This document shows positions 18,206 through 27,645 of a DNA stretch of 64,000 nt, piece after piece; positions within the stretch are counted from its first letter, which is position 1; each line of letters opens with the position of its first letter. The translations under genes and the position numbers were made by a program. The DNA is from Deltaproteobacteria bacterium (lineage in GTDB: Bacteria; Desulfobacterota; B13-G15; RBG-16-54-18), in assembly GCA_016927065.1 (NCBI GenBank), contig JAFGNJ010000021.1, forward strand, positions 20,289 to 84,288, written 5' to 3'. The notes beneath the pieces are model-generated. The model worked only from the letters and a program-made list of their open reading frames with translations. It ran no database searches and was not told the origin of the DNA.

Positions 18206-18221
18206 AGCATTTTCTGTGCCA
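18206..18221 (-). promoter_or_regulatory. sigma-54 (-24/-12) promoter of the 12-PAS kinase operon
   Basis: On the minus strand the sequence TGGCACAGAAAATGCT fits the sigma-54 consensus TGGCACRNNNNTTGCW at all but one core position, with exact GG-to-GC spacing. Transcription would start about 75 bp before the kinase ATG. The same element stands before the 8-PAS/GGDEF gene. Confidence 0.7.
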
Positions 18222-18321
18222 ATATTAGGGGTATTTTACGTCGAAAAACTCCTTATAAATTAATGGTTTATAATAACCAGCTTAAAGATTGTCGAGAACA
18301 AGCACTCATTAGCAACAGAAG

Positions 18322-18336
18322 AGACATTTTTTGTCA
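18322..18336. promoter_or_regulatory. candidate enhancer-binding site (inverted repeat)
   Basis: AGACA-TTTTT-TGTCA forms a 5-bp near-palindrome with a 5-bp spacer, about 100 bp upstream of the sigma-54 promoter. An equivalent perfect repeat lies at the same distance from the other sigma-54 promoter (22472-22486), so it is a good candidate for an activator site. Confidence 0.45.
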
Positions 18337-18478
18337 CTTTTCTGGGCGATACCGTATTACAGGTTGAAGAAGAGAGCGGTATTTCTTAAGGGGGTGCAAA
18401 AAACAAGATTAAAAAAGATCTGCAAAGACTTGGAGGGGCCTCAGGCGACTCTCTCTACCGATACGTCAAGCCGTCGTC

Positions 18479-21400
18479 CTATTTCGGGGCATAGCGCTGG
18501 TAATTGCCTCGTCCTTTATCCTTGGCGTGATACATGGCGATGTCGGCGTACTTCAGTAACGTATCGGCATCGTCGGCATCGTCAGGATAAAGGGAAAAAC
18601 CGATGCTGGTGGATATCTGGAGTTCGTGGTCATCAAAGACAAAGGGTTGACGAAAGGCGTCCAAGATCTTTTGAGCGATGGTAACCGCATCGTGGGGGCT
18701 GGCTATTTCGGATAGTAACACCAAGAATTCATCCCCGCCAACGCGTGCAATGGTATCGTCCCTGCGCAATAACCCTTTCAGCCGATCGCCGACGGCTCGC
18801 AGCAGCTGATCTCCTACATTGTGCCCCAAGGAGTCGTTCACGTCCTTGAAATAATCCAGGTCGAGCAACATCAGCGCGAGTTTCTTTTTATGACGGTGCG
18901 CCTGGGTGAGTGCCAGGGCAAGGCGGTCATTGAACAACATACGGTTGGGCAATCCGGTAAGAGAATCGTGGGTGGCCATACGGACGAGTTCTGTCTCCGC
19001 CCGCTTGCGCTCAGTAATATCCTTTGCGATCATCGTCACCGCCTCGATATGCTCATCTGCTTTCTTGACCGGGCTTAACGTCCTGAGGAAGTGCCTGTCG
19101 TCCCGCCGACTCTTATGTTCATATTGGGCAAATCGACCGGCCTTAAACACCTGGTCCACATGCTCAGAAAATTCCTTGTTGTCTTCACGAGAATGGAAGT
19201 CGCCATATGGCCTGCCGATAACCTGGCTTCGTGGTAGACCAAGCCTGGAAAGATATTTCTCGTTTATATAAAGATACCGTTTATCCCTGTCTATGAGGCA
19301 TACGGAATCCTCGGTAAATTCGACTAAAGCACGATACTTCTCTTCCGATTCCCGCAGCGCCTCCTCGATCCGCTTACGCTCCGTGATATCACTATACATG
19401 ACTAAGATCCGGTTGCCCACCAAGGACCCTGCCTGCAGCACGTGGCGGATGGAACCGTCCTTGCAGGTGATGGTCACCTCTATTGGTGCGGCTTCTTTCC
19501 CCTGCTGCTGTGCCTCTTTAAGCATGTCTAGCAGGGTAGGGACTTGCTTGCGGTAGGCCGGATCCGGATATGCCAGGCGTCGCCAGTGAGCAACGGTCGG
19601 CATATCTTCAACGGTATAGCCGAAGAACTCGCAGAATTTGTGATTATTGTATTGGACATTCCCCTGCATGTCGGCCCAGCTAATACAGAGCGGCGAAGCA
19701 TCCATAAGGGCCTGAAGCTCTTGTTGGTTTTGCCGCAGTTCCTCCTCCATCCGCTTGCGCTCGGTAATATCGTTGTAGATAACCATACGCTGGTTCGAAG
19801 TAATCGCCCCCACCGCCGTCACGTGGCGAGTAGAACCATCCTTGCAGGTGAGGGTCACTTCTATGGGGATGGCCTCCTTCCCCTGCTCGAGCCGTTCCCT
19901 TTGTTTGAGCACCTGGGCGGTGTACGCCTCAAGATCATTCCCTTGTGGATAGGCCACCCGACGTAATTCATCAGTAGTGGGGATATCATCAAGGGTATAG
20001 CCAAAGAGCTCATGAAATTTACGGTTGATGTATTGGATATTCCCGTCCATGTCGGCCCAGGTAAAAGCCACCGGCGCGTTGTCCATAAGGGCCTGTAAAT
20101 GCTCTCGATTCTGCCGCAGCGCCTCCTGCATCCGTACGCGCTCGGTGATATCGGTAATTATGGCGAAACTGCTCTGGTGTTGACCGTGCACATCAAAGGT
20201 TGGCGTGGGCGACATAATAGTATGGACCTTCCCCCCGTCCTTCTTGGTCCAGATAAGTTCATAAGGAGAGTCGTCACGCATGCCTTTTTTTCTTTTGGCC
20301 AATAGGCCTTTGAGCACCTTACGGTTTTCTGCGTCGAGAAAATCGTAGACCGAGCGCCCCATAATTTCTTTCTGAGAACGCCCCCACAGCTTGCAGAGAT
20401 GCTCATTGGCATAAGTAACAATGCCTTTGGTGTCTATACCGCTTACACCCGCCTTCGTCGTCTCAATCAACGTGCGGAGTCGTTCTTCACTCTGCCGCAG
20501 CGCCTCCTCCGCCCGTCTGCGCTCGGTAACGTCGGCAAGCATCATCAGCGTCCGACCATCACCCAACAACGCCGGCCTGAACTCTACTTCCTTAATAGCA
20601 CCCCTTTTGGTCCTAATGTTGAATGTCCGCGTGAACACGCGGCCGAGCCGCTTGCGGAACTCCCTGTCTGTCGCCTGTTGCGCACTATCTTTTTCCCAGG
20701 CCGCACGCGCCATATTTCGATACTGTTTTTTTGGATAGGCCAGCATGGCCCAATCATGGAGCGTGGGGATGTCTGTGATCGTGTAGCCGGTGATCGCGGT
20801 GAACGCCGGATTGACGTATAAGGTCTTTCCGTTCTTATCCCGCACAAATACCCCATAAGGGGCCCTCTCCAAGACCTCGTGTAACGATTCTCGTTCCTGC
20901 CGTAATAGCTCCTCGGTCCGTTTGCGCTCGGTGATGTCGCGGCCCATGCCACAGATCCCCACGATCTCGCCAGCGCTGTTACGTATCGGCACCTTGATAA
21001 GGTGGTATATAGCTGATTTCCCCTTTATCGAACTGTGTTCTTCTTTGTCGACAAATTCCCCCTTAAAGACACGGGATGCTTCCTTCTTGATGCGTGTCGC
21101 ACCTTCCTTAGTAAGAAAGGCGGCGCCTGTTGTCCCGATTATTTTTTTTGCGGGTATTCCGAGGTGCCGTTCGAAGGCCGGATTAACAGCGGTAAACCTG
21201 AGATCACGATCTTTGAGATAAATGCTGTCTTGAGCCGTTTCAAAGATAGCACGAAATCGCTCCTCACTCTCCCTGAGCGCCTCCTCCGTTTGCCTGCGCT
21301 TAGTAACATCGGTATTCGAAACAACACATTCTTGAACGATCCCTCCACGAGAGTACATAGGATAGAATCTGGAAAGCATGAATCGCTGTGTTCCATCTTT

Positions 21401-22276
21401 GCATCGATAGCTTACATCCTGGTCATGCAGCGAACGCCCCTTCCAAATTTTGGCCATTTTAGCTTCTAGAATGGGAATATCTTTTGGATTCCATAACAGT
21501 TTATGATATCGCTGGCCGATAATCTCCTTACGACTATATTGGAAGAGCTTTTCGCTGGCACGATTCCATGTCTGAATTTTTCCGTCTCTGTCCACCGTAA
21601 AAATCTGGTTGGGTGAATTATTCATGGCCTGCTGATAGCGTTCTTTCTCTCCTCTCAGTTCCTCCTCCGCCTGCTTGCGCTCAGCGACTTCCCGTTGCAG
21701 TTGTTCGTTGATCGTTGTTAATTCAGCGGTGCGCTCTTCAATCAACTCCTCTAGGTGTTCCTGGTATTTCTTTAATTCTTCTTCTGCCCGTTTGCGCTCG
21801 GTAATGTCGCGTATAATAGCGACAATGCCGAAATTCTTCTCGCTTTTCTTAAAAAGAGAACTAGTAATCTCGACAAAAATTCTTTCACCTATTTTAGTAC
21901 GCACCTCTACTTCAAAAGGAGGCATCTGCTGACCGGAAATCGTTTGAGCAAAGGCGGTGAGAATTGTACCAATACTCTTGGGGGGAAACATCTTTAAGAA
22001 TTTTAAGCGCTTTCCAATGACGTCTTCTTCCGTATATCCGGATACTTCTGTTATTCTCGTGTTTATTTTTAGGACCTTGCCCGTCAAATCGAGCATGACA
22101 ATACCGTTTTTGACGCCGTTAAAAATCGCTTGATACTCTTCCTCTGCCCCTTGCAGCGAATCTTCTCCCTTGTGCCTAGCTGCCACCCCCCGCAGTTCGG
22201 CGACTCGTTGGCGCAGTTCGGCCAATTCCTGTTTCAACTTTTCTTTCGTCTTATCGTTCTCTCTCATCCTGGGCAC
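18479..22276 (-). CDS. diguanylate cyclase with about eight PAS domains
   Basis: A 1265-aa protein without membrane segments. PAS units begin near residues 47, 217, 340, 463, 597, 722, 848 and 976; a coiled segment with the same TERTAEL-type signature as the big kinase lies at ~165-215. The C-terminal GGDEF domain (~1100-1262) has a perfect GGDEF and RRDD five residues before it (RxxD inhibitory site); there is no EAL or HD-GYP domain. PAS6 is almost identical to PAS7 of the 12-PAS kinase, including long shared stretches of the PAC part, so the two genes have exchanged or copied modules. GTG at 22276 has AGAGG 7 bases upstream; ATG at 22267 is an alternative. It has its own sigma-54 promoter. 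Confidence 0.95.
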   Translation of the reverse strand: MPRMRENDKTKEKLKQELAELRQRVAELRGVAARHKGEDSLQGAEEEYQAIFNGVKNGIVMLDLTGKVLKINTRITEVSGYTEEDVIGKRLKFLKMFPPKSIGTILTAFAQTISGQQMPPFEVEVRTKIGERIFVEITSSLFKKSEKNFGIVAIIRDITERKRAEEELKKYQEHLEELIEERTAELTTINEQLQREVAERKQAEEELRGEKERYQQAMNNSPNQIFTVDRDGKIQTWNRASEKLFQYSRKEIIGQRYHKLLWNPKDIPILEAKMAKIWKGRSLHDQDVSYRCKDGTQRFMLSRFYPMYSRGGIVQECVVSNTDVTKRRQTEEALRESEERFRAIFETAQDSIYLKDRDLRFTAVNPAFERHLGIPAKKIIGTTGAAFLTKEGATRIKKEASRVFKGEFVDKEEHSSIKGKSAIYHLIKVPIRNSAGEIVGICGMGRDITERKRTEELLRQERESLHEVLERAPYGVFVRDKNGKTLYVNPAFTAITGYTITDIPTLHDWAMLAYPKKQYRNMARAAWEKDSAQQATDREFRKRLGRVFTRTFNIRTKRGAIKEVEFRPALLGDGRTLMMLADVTERRRAEEALRQSEERLRTLIETTKAGVSGIDTKGIVTYANEHLCKLWGRSQKEIMGRSVYDFLDAENRKVLKGLLAKRKKGMRDDSPYELIWTKKDGGKVHTIMSPTPTFDVHGQHQSSFAIITDITERVRMQEALRQNREHLQALMDNAPVAFTWADMDGNIQYINRKFHELFGYTLDDIPTTDELRRVAYPQGNDLEAYTAQVLKQRERLEQGKEAIPIEVTLTCKDGSTRHVTAVGAITSNQRMVIYNDITERKRMEEELRQNQQELQALMDASPLCISWADMQGNVQYNNHKFCEFFGYTVEDMPTVAHWRRLAYPDPAYRKQVPTLLDMLKEAQQQGKEAAPIEVTITCKDGSIRHVLQAGSLVGNRILVMYSDITERKRIEEALRESEEKYRALVEFTEDSVCLIDRDKRYLYINEKYLSRLGLPRSQVIGRPYGDFHSREDNKEFSEHVDQVFKAGRFAQYEHKSRRDDRHFLRTLSPVKKADEHIEAVTMIAKDITERKRAETELVRMATHDSLTGLPNRMLFNDRLALALTQAHRHKKKLALMLLDLDYFKDVNDSLGHNVGDQLLRAVGDRLKGLLRRDDTIARVGGDEFLVLLSEIASPHDAVTIAQKILDAFRQPFVFDDHELQISTSIGFSLYPDDADDADTLLKYADIAMYHAKDKGRGNYQRYAPK

Positions 22277-22354
22277 TGCACAACCTCTATTTTAAGACAT
22301 CGGCATCCGTGTTTCATGCAATGCCTAAAGATACGCCCGCCCCATTATTTGCTC

Positions 22355-22370
22355 AGCATTTTTTGTGCCA
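22355..22370 (-). promoter_or_regulatory. sigma-54 (-24/-12) promoter of the 8-PAS/GGDEF gene
   Basis: On the minus strand TGGCACAAAAAATGCT has the sigma-54 -24 and -12 elements with correct spacing, and the transcript would start about 80 bp before the GTG. It differs from the promoter at 18206 by only two bases. Confidence 0.7.
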
Positions 22371-22471
22371 ATAATGCGATTATTATTCGAAAGAAAAAAT
22401 GATTAAAAAACAATAACTTATTTATTATGCACCATAAGATAAGAGAAAAATGTTATTAGAGGACACTATTT

Positions 22472-22486
22472 TGACACTTTTTGTCA
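22472..22486. promoter_or_regulatory. candidate enhancer-binding site (perfect inverted repeat)
   Basis: TGACA-CTTTT-TGTCA is a perfect 5-bp inverted repeat about 100 bp upstream of the sigma-54 promoter. The matching position and sequence at 18322-18336 support a shared activator. Confidence 0.5.
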
Positions 22487-22618
22487 CCCGTCGATAGGGC
22501 ATTCAGGACGAAGGAACCGGAACGTTGACTGGAGTTTCCTGAGTTTTATGTCTGGTGAGGGTTTTTCTCCGTTTCTGAGGAAAACCGTTCTCCCGTAATG
22601 GCGTCACCGGCACACCAT

Positions 22619-22676
22619 AAATCCCCCCTTACCCCTGGCTAAAGAGCCACCTTCGGCTTTAGCAAAGGGGGGATTT
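22619..22676. repeat. dispersed hairpin repeat, copy 1
   Basis: AAATCCCCCCTT (22619-22630) pairs with AAGGGGGGATTT (22665-22676), and an inner GCTAAAG/CTTTAGC stem lies between. A stretch of about 31 bp inside (22632-22662) recurs in inverted orientation at 52002-52032 with a single difference, which marks this as a dispersed intergenic repeat rather than a terminator alone. Confidence 0.65.
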
Positions 22677-22765
22677 GCAACCTATCTTCACCATGATGTT
22701 CAAATCGCTATCGTGAAACTCAAAAAAGGGAGATTCCATATAATCGTATCCTTACCTTATCGATA

Positions 22766-22794
22766 TTGTTACACAATAATGATTTCAGTATTAA
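22766..22794 (+). promoter_or_regulatory. candidate hisS promoter
   Basis: TTGTTA, a 17-bp spacer and TATTAA stand about 90 bp before the hisS start. Four of six bases match in each box, so the call is tentative. Confidence 0.3.
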
Positions 22795-22886
22795 AAACCG
22801 GGAACGTTGAGGTTTGACTTTTCACATTCGTTGGTATACAAGGCTTAGAGATATTCCCGAGAAAATGCCATAACGAAGGAGATAGC

Positions 22887-24149
22887 TTGGAAGTTAACGC
22901 TGTCAGGGGGTTTAACGACATCCTTGCTCCCGAGATCGAACGATGGAGGATTTTGGAGGAGTATGCCCGGCAGGTCCTGGAGGAATTCGGCTTCTCCGAG
23001 ATACGGGTGCCGATCTTGGAAAAGGCAAAGCTCTTTTCGCGCAGCATTGGTGAAGAAACGGATATCGTTGAAAAGGAAACATACACCTTTGAGGATCGTG
23101 GGGGAGATCTGGTTACCATGCGCCCTGAGGCCACCGCCTCCATTGTACGGGCATATATCGAACACAAGATGTATGCCGCCGAGCCAATGGCCAAGCTGTA
23201 TTCCATCGGCCCCATGTTCAGGCATGAGAGACCGCAGAAAGGGAGATTTCGCCAATTTCATCAGATAAATGCGGAAGTCTTCGGCATCTCTCATCCTATG
23301 ATAGATGCCGAGGTCATGGCCATTGTGATACACTATCTGTCACTCGTGGGTGCTGCGGATTACAACTTGCAGATTAACTCCCTCGGTTGCCGCCGTTGTC
23401 GTCTCCCCTACAAGAAAGACCTGCAGGTCTTTCTCACTGATCGCCTCCCTCAGCTCTGTGGGGATTGCCGGAGGAGGATGGAGCGAAACCCCCTGAGGGC
23501 CTTCGACTGCAAGAAACCGGGGTGTCAAGAGGTAATGACAGAGGCCCCTCATGTCGCTGACTATCTCTGTTCGGAATGTACCGAGCACTTCAAGGGGGTA
23601 CAATACTATCTCGAGGTCCTTGACGTCCCTTTTACAATAAACCCTAGGATGGTGCGGGGTTTGGACTATTACACCAAGACCTCTTTTGAGGTGATTGCGG
23701 GGGGGCTCGGGGCACAAAACGCCGTGGCTGGAGGTGGCAGATATGACCGCCTCGTGGAGGAATTGGGGGGACCGGATATCCCCGGTATTGGATTTGCCAT
23801 CGGTATGGAACGTTTGCTCCTTACCCTGCCAAAGAGGCGCCCTTCTGTTGATCTGGCACTCTTCATCGCCGCCTTGGGGGAGGAACCGCAGAAAGAGGCC
23901 TTCAGCTTGAGTTATAAATTGAATCGTAGCGGAGTGCGGACTATGATCGACTATGAAGGGCGCAGTCTCAAGGCGCAAATGCGCAGGGCGGATAAATTCG
24001 GTGCGCGCTTTGTACTGATCATCGGCGAAGATGAGCAACGCTCAGGAAAGTCTATCCTGCGCGACATGAAAAAGAAAAAACAGGAAGAGGTCCCCCTCCA
24101 CACAATTTTCGAGGAAATAACTCGTAGGTTGGGAGGGGGCTCTCCTTAA
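22887..24149 (+). CDS. hisS: histidyl-tRNA synthetase
   Basis: A 420-aa class II synthetase that charges tRNA-His. It has the motif 2 region (TMRPEATAS, then [17 protein letters not shown]), the HisA-type motif [12 protein letters not shown], the motif 3 segment and a C-terminal anticodon-binding domain (~330-415), with normal length. The start is TTG with AAGGAG 6 bases upstream; no ATG fits the conserved N-terminus ([10 protein letters not shown]). The stop overlaps that of the convergent rpoD by 4 bp. Confidence 0.97.
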   Translation: MEVNAVRGFNDILAPEIERWRILEEYARQVLEEFGFSEIRVPILEKAKLFSRSIGEETDIVEKETYTFEDRGGDLVTMRPEATASIVRAYIEHKMYAAEPMAKLYSIGPMFRHERPQKGRFRQFHQINAEVFGISHPMIDAEVMAIVIHYLSLVGAADYNLQINSLGCRRCRLPYKKDLQVFLTDRLPQLCGDCRRRMERNPLRAFDCKKPGCQEVMTEAPHVADYLCSECTEHFKGVQYYLEVLDVPFTINPRMVRGLDYYTKTSFEVIAGGLGAQNAVAGGGRYDRLVEELGGPDIPGIGFAIGMERLLLTLPKRRPSVDLALFIAALGEEPQKEAFSLSYKLNRSGVRTMIDYEGRSLKAQMRRADKFGARFVLIIGEDEQRSGKSILRDMKKKKQEEVPLHTIFEEITRRLGGGSP

Positions 24150-25831
24150 TTATTGTCCACAAAACCCTTCAACTGCTTGCTCCTGCTGGGATGGCGCAGT
24201 TTCCGTAAGGATTTGGCCTCGATCTGCCGAATCCGCTCCCTGGTGACGGAGAAATCCTGCCCCACTTCCTCCAGGGTGTGGTCGTATTTCTCACCGATGC
24301 CGAATCTCTTCCGTAATACCCGTTCTTCACGCGGTGTAAGGGTAGCTAAAACCTTCTGAACCTGTTCCAACAAGCTTTTGTTGATAACGGCTTCGCCAGG
24401 GGAAACGGTCTTTTTGTCTTCGATGAAGTCACCCAGATGACTGTCCTCATCTTCCCCGATGGGAGTCTCCAGGGAAATCGGTTCTTTGGCTATCTTAAGA
24501 ATTTTGCGTACCTTTTCCACAGGCAGCTCCATCCTTCCGGCGATCTCTTCAGGATGAGGCTCCCGCCCCAACTCTTGTACGAGATAGCGTGACGTCCTGA
24601 TTAATTTGTTGATGGTCTCAATCATATGTACGGGGATACGGATGGTCCGCGCCTGATCTGCTATCGCCCTCGTGATGGCCTGCCGAATCCACCACGTGGC
24701 ATAGGTACTGAATTTATAACCACGGGCATACTCAAACTTATCCACGGCCTTCATAAGTCCGATATTACCCTCCTGGATGAGATCCAGAAACTGGAGCCCC
24801 CGATTAGTGTACTTCTTGGCGATACTTACCACCAATCTCAAATTGGCTCTGACCAATTCGTTTTTCGCCTCCTTGGCCATAATCTCGCCGCGCCAAATAC
24901 CCTCAATGGCCTTTTTCAGCTCTTGTACGGAGAGACCAGCCTCCTGTTCAATGCGTTGGACCTTGCGGTAGGTATTCCTCACACCCTTTGCCAGTTCTAC
25001 GAATTTTTCTTCGTTCAGCTTCTTTTGTTTAAAAAAGGTCTTCTTTATTCCGGGGTCCCGCTTCACTGCTCGGAGAAACGACCTTAATTTCTGTACCGGG
25101 ACCCCGACCTTCTTGCCCACTAAAACCAGCTCTTCTTCCGCTTTCTCGATCTTGCGCACCAACCCTCGTATTTTTTCGACAATGGCCTCCAACTGTAGCT
25201 CTTTGAGGTTGAGCTGGGTGAGAAGCGTGATCATTTCGTCTCGTTTCTTCTGCAGTTTTTCTTCGCTTGCCGCCCCTTTTAATTTTAACTTTTTGATATC
25301 ATCATCGAGGCGCCGAACTCTGTCTATGGTCCCCAGCGTTTTTTCTTTATAGAACTCTTTTTCCTCGGTGTAGCCTTCATCATCCTCAACCTCATTGGTA
25401 ATATCCTTGATATCTATTTTCCCTTGCCGAACTCCTGCTCCGATGCTGAGAACCTCCTTCACCGTCATAGGACAATTGAGGATAACCCTGATAACTTCTT
25501 TTTTACCCTCCTCTATCCTCTTAGCGATCGTCACTTCCCCTTCTCTGGTCAAAAGGGAGACACGCCCCATCTCCCGCAGGTATAACCGAACGGGATCACT
25601 GGTCCTGCCGAGGAGATCGATATCCTCGATCTCCGCCACCCGTTCCTCTTCGACAAAATCATCCTCCTCAACCTTCTGTGAGCTCACTTCCTCATCGTCT
25701 TCAATCCCCTCGATGTCCATCTCGTTGAACATCGTCAGCATATCCTCCAACTGATCAGAGGAGACAGATTCCGAATCCACACTCTCATCGACCTCTTCAA
25801 AGTCTAAAACTTCCTTATCTTTCAATGCCAT
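24146..25831 (-). CDS. rpoD: primary sigma factor RpoD (sigma-70)
   Basis: A 561-aa housekeeping sigma factor. It has an acidic N-terminal region, region 1.2 ([11 protein letters not shown] near residue 80), a charged non-conserved region of ~200 residues, regions 2.1-2.4 ([16 protein letters not shown] ... [18 protein letters not shown]), region 3, and the 4.2 helix-turn-helix ([18 protein letters not shown]). AAAGGAG stands just before the ATG. It is the last gene of the yqeY-mutS2-dnaG-rpoD unit, 28 bp after dnaG, a variant of the classical macromolecular synthesis operon. Confidence 0.97.
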   Translation of the reverse strand: MALKDKEVLDFEEVDESVDSESVSSDQLEDMLTMFNEMDIEGIEDDEEVSSQKVEEDDFVEEERVAEIEDIDLLGRTSDPVRLYLREMGRVSLLTREGEVTIAKRIEEGKKEVIRVILNCPMTVKEVLSIGAGVRQGKIDIKDITNEVEDDEGYTEEKEFYKEKTLGTIDRVRRLDDDIKKLKLKGAASEEKLQKKRDEMITLLTQLNLKELQLEAIVEKIRGLVRKIEKAEEELVLVGKKVGVPVQKLRSFLRAVKRDPGIKKTFFKQKKLNEEKFVELAKGVRNTYRKVQRIEQEAGLSVQELKKAIEGIWRGEIMAKEAKNELVRANLRLVVSIAKKYTNRGLQFLDLIQEGNIGLMKAVDKFEYARGYKFSTYATWWIRQAITRAIADQARTIRIPVHMIETINKLIRTSRYLVQELGREPHPEEIAGRMELPVEKVRKILKIAKEPISLETPIGEDEDSHLGDFIEDKKTVSPGEAVINKSLLEQVQKVLATLTPREERVLRKRFGIGEKYDHTLEEVGQDFSVTRERIRQIEAKSLRKLRHPSRSKQLKGFVDNN

Positions 25832-25859
25832 AACTCCTTTCGCTTTAAGGCTTTTATAG

Positions 25860-27641
25860 TTAGTAAGAGCCTTTCAGCCCTTCTTTTTGGAGCTTGTTGA
25901 TCTGAGAGTTCAAGGTCTCCCACCGCAACGACAGAGAAGTCCCTAAGGCCTCATCACCCTGTACCTCTGCCTCTTTGATCTTTCTATTGATTCCTTCTCT
26001 TTGCCTCTTCAGGATATTTAGTTTGATATTACGAAGGCAGTCCATCACGATCCTTTCCGCCACGTTCTCATCCAGTTCTTCTTCCTGAAAGGCCAGCGCG
26101 AAGGCCAGCTCGCTCAACCCCCTCTCTCCTAATTGAGGGGCGAGCCTGTCCAACGACAAACCACCGTGATGTTGGAAATCATGGATCGCCAACTCACCGA
26201 TGAACCGTAGGTTCCGGTCCTTAAAGTCCTCTACAACCCCCTCTTCAGCCACGCGAGGAATGAACTCTGGATACTGAATCATCATTTGTACAAGCTTTTT
26301 CTCCGTCGATATGTACATCGTGGTGGTCGGTTCTTGCTCTGCACCGTGCTTGCGTACTTTACGCATGGCGAAGGCGGCATCCCGAATTTCTACTTCTTGC
26401 ACCCCCATCTTCTCGGCCAAGCGCTTGAGGTAGAGATCCCTGCTCACGCCATCCTTAATCTGGAGGAGAAAGGGGAGTACGGTTTTTACCACCTTGGCCC
26501 TCCCCTCCACGGTGCCCAGATCACAACCATACATCAACGCCTCCATGGCGTATTCCATTCCAGGGACCGCCAGCTTCAGCAGGGCCTGTCGGGAACCCCC
26601 TTGTTGAAAATAACCATCGGGGTCGAGCCCATCAGGCAGAGGTATCACCAGAGGGAATATCTCCTCTTGAACGAAAAGATGTAATCCTCTAAAAGCCGCC
26701 TTCTTGCCGGCCTCGTCGGGGTCAAAGAGGAGAAAAAAATCCTTGCCGAACCTCCTCGCAAACCTGACCTGTTCAGGCGTGAGGGCCGTCCCCAAGGTGG
26801 CCACGACGTTCTTTATCCCATGTTGTGCCATACTGAGGAGGTCAAAATACCCTTCCACAATGAAGACCTTTTCATCCTCCTTGTGAATATACTTTCGTGC
26901 AACGTTTATCCCATAAAAGCTCGCCCCCTTTTTATAGAGGAAGGAATCCGGGGAGTTGAGATACTTCGGCTCTTTACTTTCATCCAGGACACGTCCTCCG
27001 AAGCCGATGACCCTGTCCCGCAGGTCAAAGATGGGGAACATAATCCTATCCCGGAACCGATCATACCACCCCCCTTTCTTGGGAATAATGAGGCCCAGGG
27101 CCTCGACCTCTTTTGCATTCACCCCCTTCTTTTTAAAATAGGTTACCAGGGCATCCCAGCTGGGGGGGGAATATCCGATTCTATAGTCCTCCCATACACC
27201 CCGTTCTATCCCCCTATGTGCCAGATAGTCTCTGGCGTTTTTCCCTCCCTTTTCTTCCCTGAGTTGGTTGACGTAAAAATCCAGGGCGAGGGCGTTGATA
27301 TTCAGCAAACGCTCCTTCCGCTGATCCTCGGCCGTCGCCTTGACCTCGGGGATTCGCACTCCGTACCTTTGGGCGAGAGATCGAACCGCCTCTGCAAAGG
27401 AGATCTGTTCATACTTCATGAGAAAGGTAAAAACATTTCCTCCGATCCCACACCCAAAACAATGGAAAAGCTGTTTCTCCGGGCTCACCATAAAGGAAGG
27501 AGTCTTCTCTTGATGAAAGGGGCATAACCCCTTATAGTTCCTCCCCGCCTTTTTAAGAGTCAGGTGGTCGGATAGGACTTCAACGATATCAGCCTGTTCC
27601 CTGATTTCTTCTATGACCTTGTCGGGGATAATCCCTCCCAT
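25860..27641 (-). CDS. dnaG: DNA primase
   Basis: A 593-aa primase that makes RNA primers at the replication fork. Domains: the CHC2 zinc ribbon (CPFH ... CFGCG, ~41-65), the catalytic core with Toprim motifs ([12 protein letters not shown] and [12 protein letters not shown], ~255-320) and a C-terminal helical region expected to contact DnaB. The start codon is 4 bp from the end of mutS2, with a modest GAGGAA site, so the two are likely translated in a coupled way. Confidence 0.97.
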   Translation of the reverse strand: MGGIIPDKVIEEIREQADIVEVLSDHLTLKKAGRNYKGLCPFHQEKTPSFMVSPEKQLFHCFGCGIGGNVFTFLMKYEQISFAEAVRSLAQRYGVRIPEVKATAEDQRKERLLNINALALDFYVNQLREEKGGKNARDYLAHRGIERGVWEDYRIGYSPPSWDALVTYFKKKGVNAKEVEALGLIIPKKGGWYDRFRDRIMFPIFDLRDRVIGFGGRVLDESKEPKYLNSPDSFLYKKGASFYGINVARKYIHKEDEKVFIVEGYFDLLSMAQHGIKNVVATLGTALTPEQVRFARRFGKDFFLLFDPDEAGKKAAFRGLHLFVQEEIFPLVIPLPDGLDPDGYFQQGGSRQALLKLAVPGMEYAMEALMYGCDLGTVEGRAKVVKTVLPFLLQIKDGVSRDLYLKRLAEKMGVQEVEIRDAAFAMRKVRKHGAEQEPTTTMYISTEKKLVQMMIQYPEFIPRVAEEGVVEDFKDRNLRFIGELAIHDFQHHGGLSLDRLAPQLGERGLSELAFALAFQEEELDENVAERIVMDCLRNIKLNILKRQREGINRKIKEAEVQGDEALGTSLSLRWETLNSQINKLQKEGLKGSY

Positions 27642-27645
27642 TTCC

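Larger units (their letters stand above)
18122..18478. other. 357-bp intergenic control region of the kinase operon
   Basis: No gene is seen. It holds the sigma-54 promoter at 18206-18221, an AT-rich stretch around 18240-18300 and the inverted repeat at 18322-18336. The remainder, up to the end of the 8-PAS gene, shows no clear terminator. Confidence 0.5.
22277..22886. other. 610-bp divergent intergenic region between the PAS-GGDEF gene and hisS
   Basis: No gene is supported. It holds the sigma-54 promoter (22355-22370), its upstream inverted repeat (22472-22486), a hairpin repeat (22619-22676) and a weak hisS promoter candidate (22766-22794). The 22380-22470 part is strongly AT-rich. Confidence 0.5.

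Noticed and set aside
13300..21800. Regularly spaced repeats (core TTGCGCTCGGTGATATC) that could be taken for a CRISPR or tandem-repeat array
   Set aside because: The spacing is about 370-390 bp and each copy encodes the PAS/PAC junction DITERKR in frame, so it is a protein-domain repeat.
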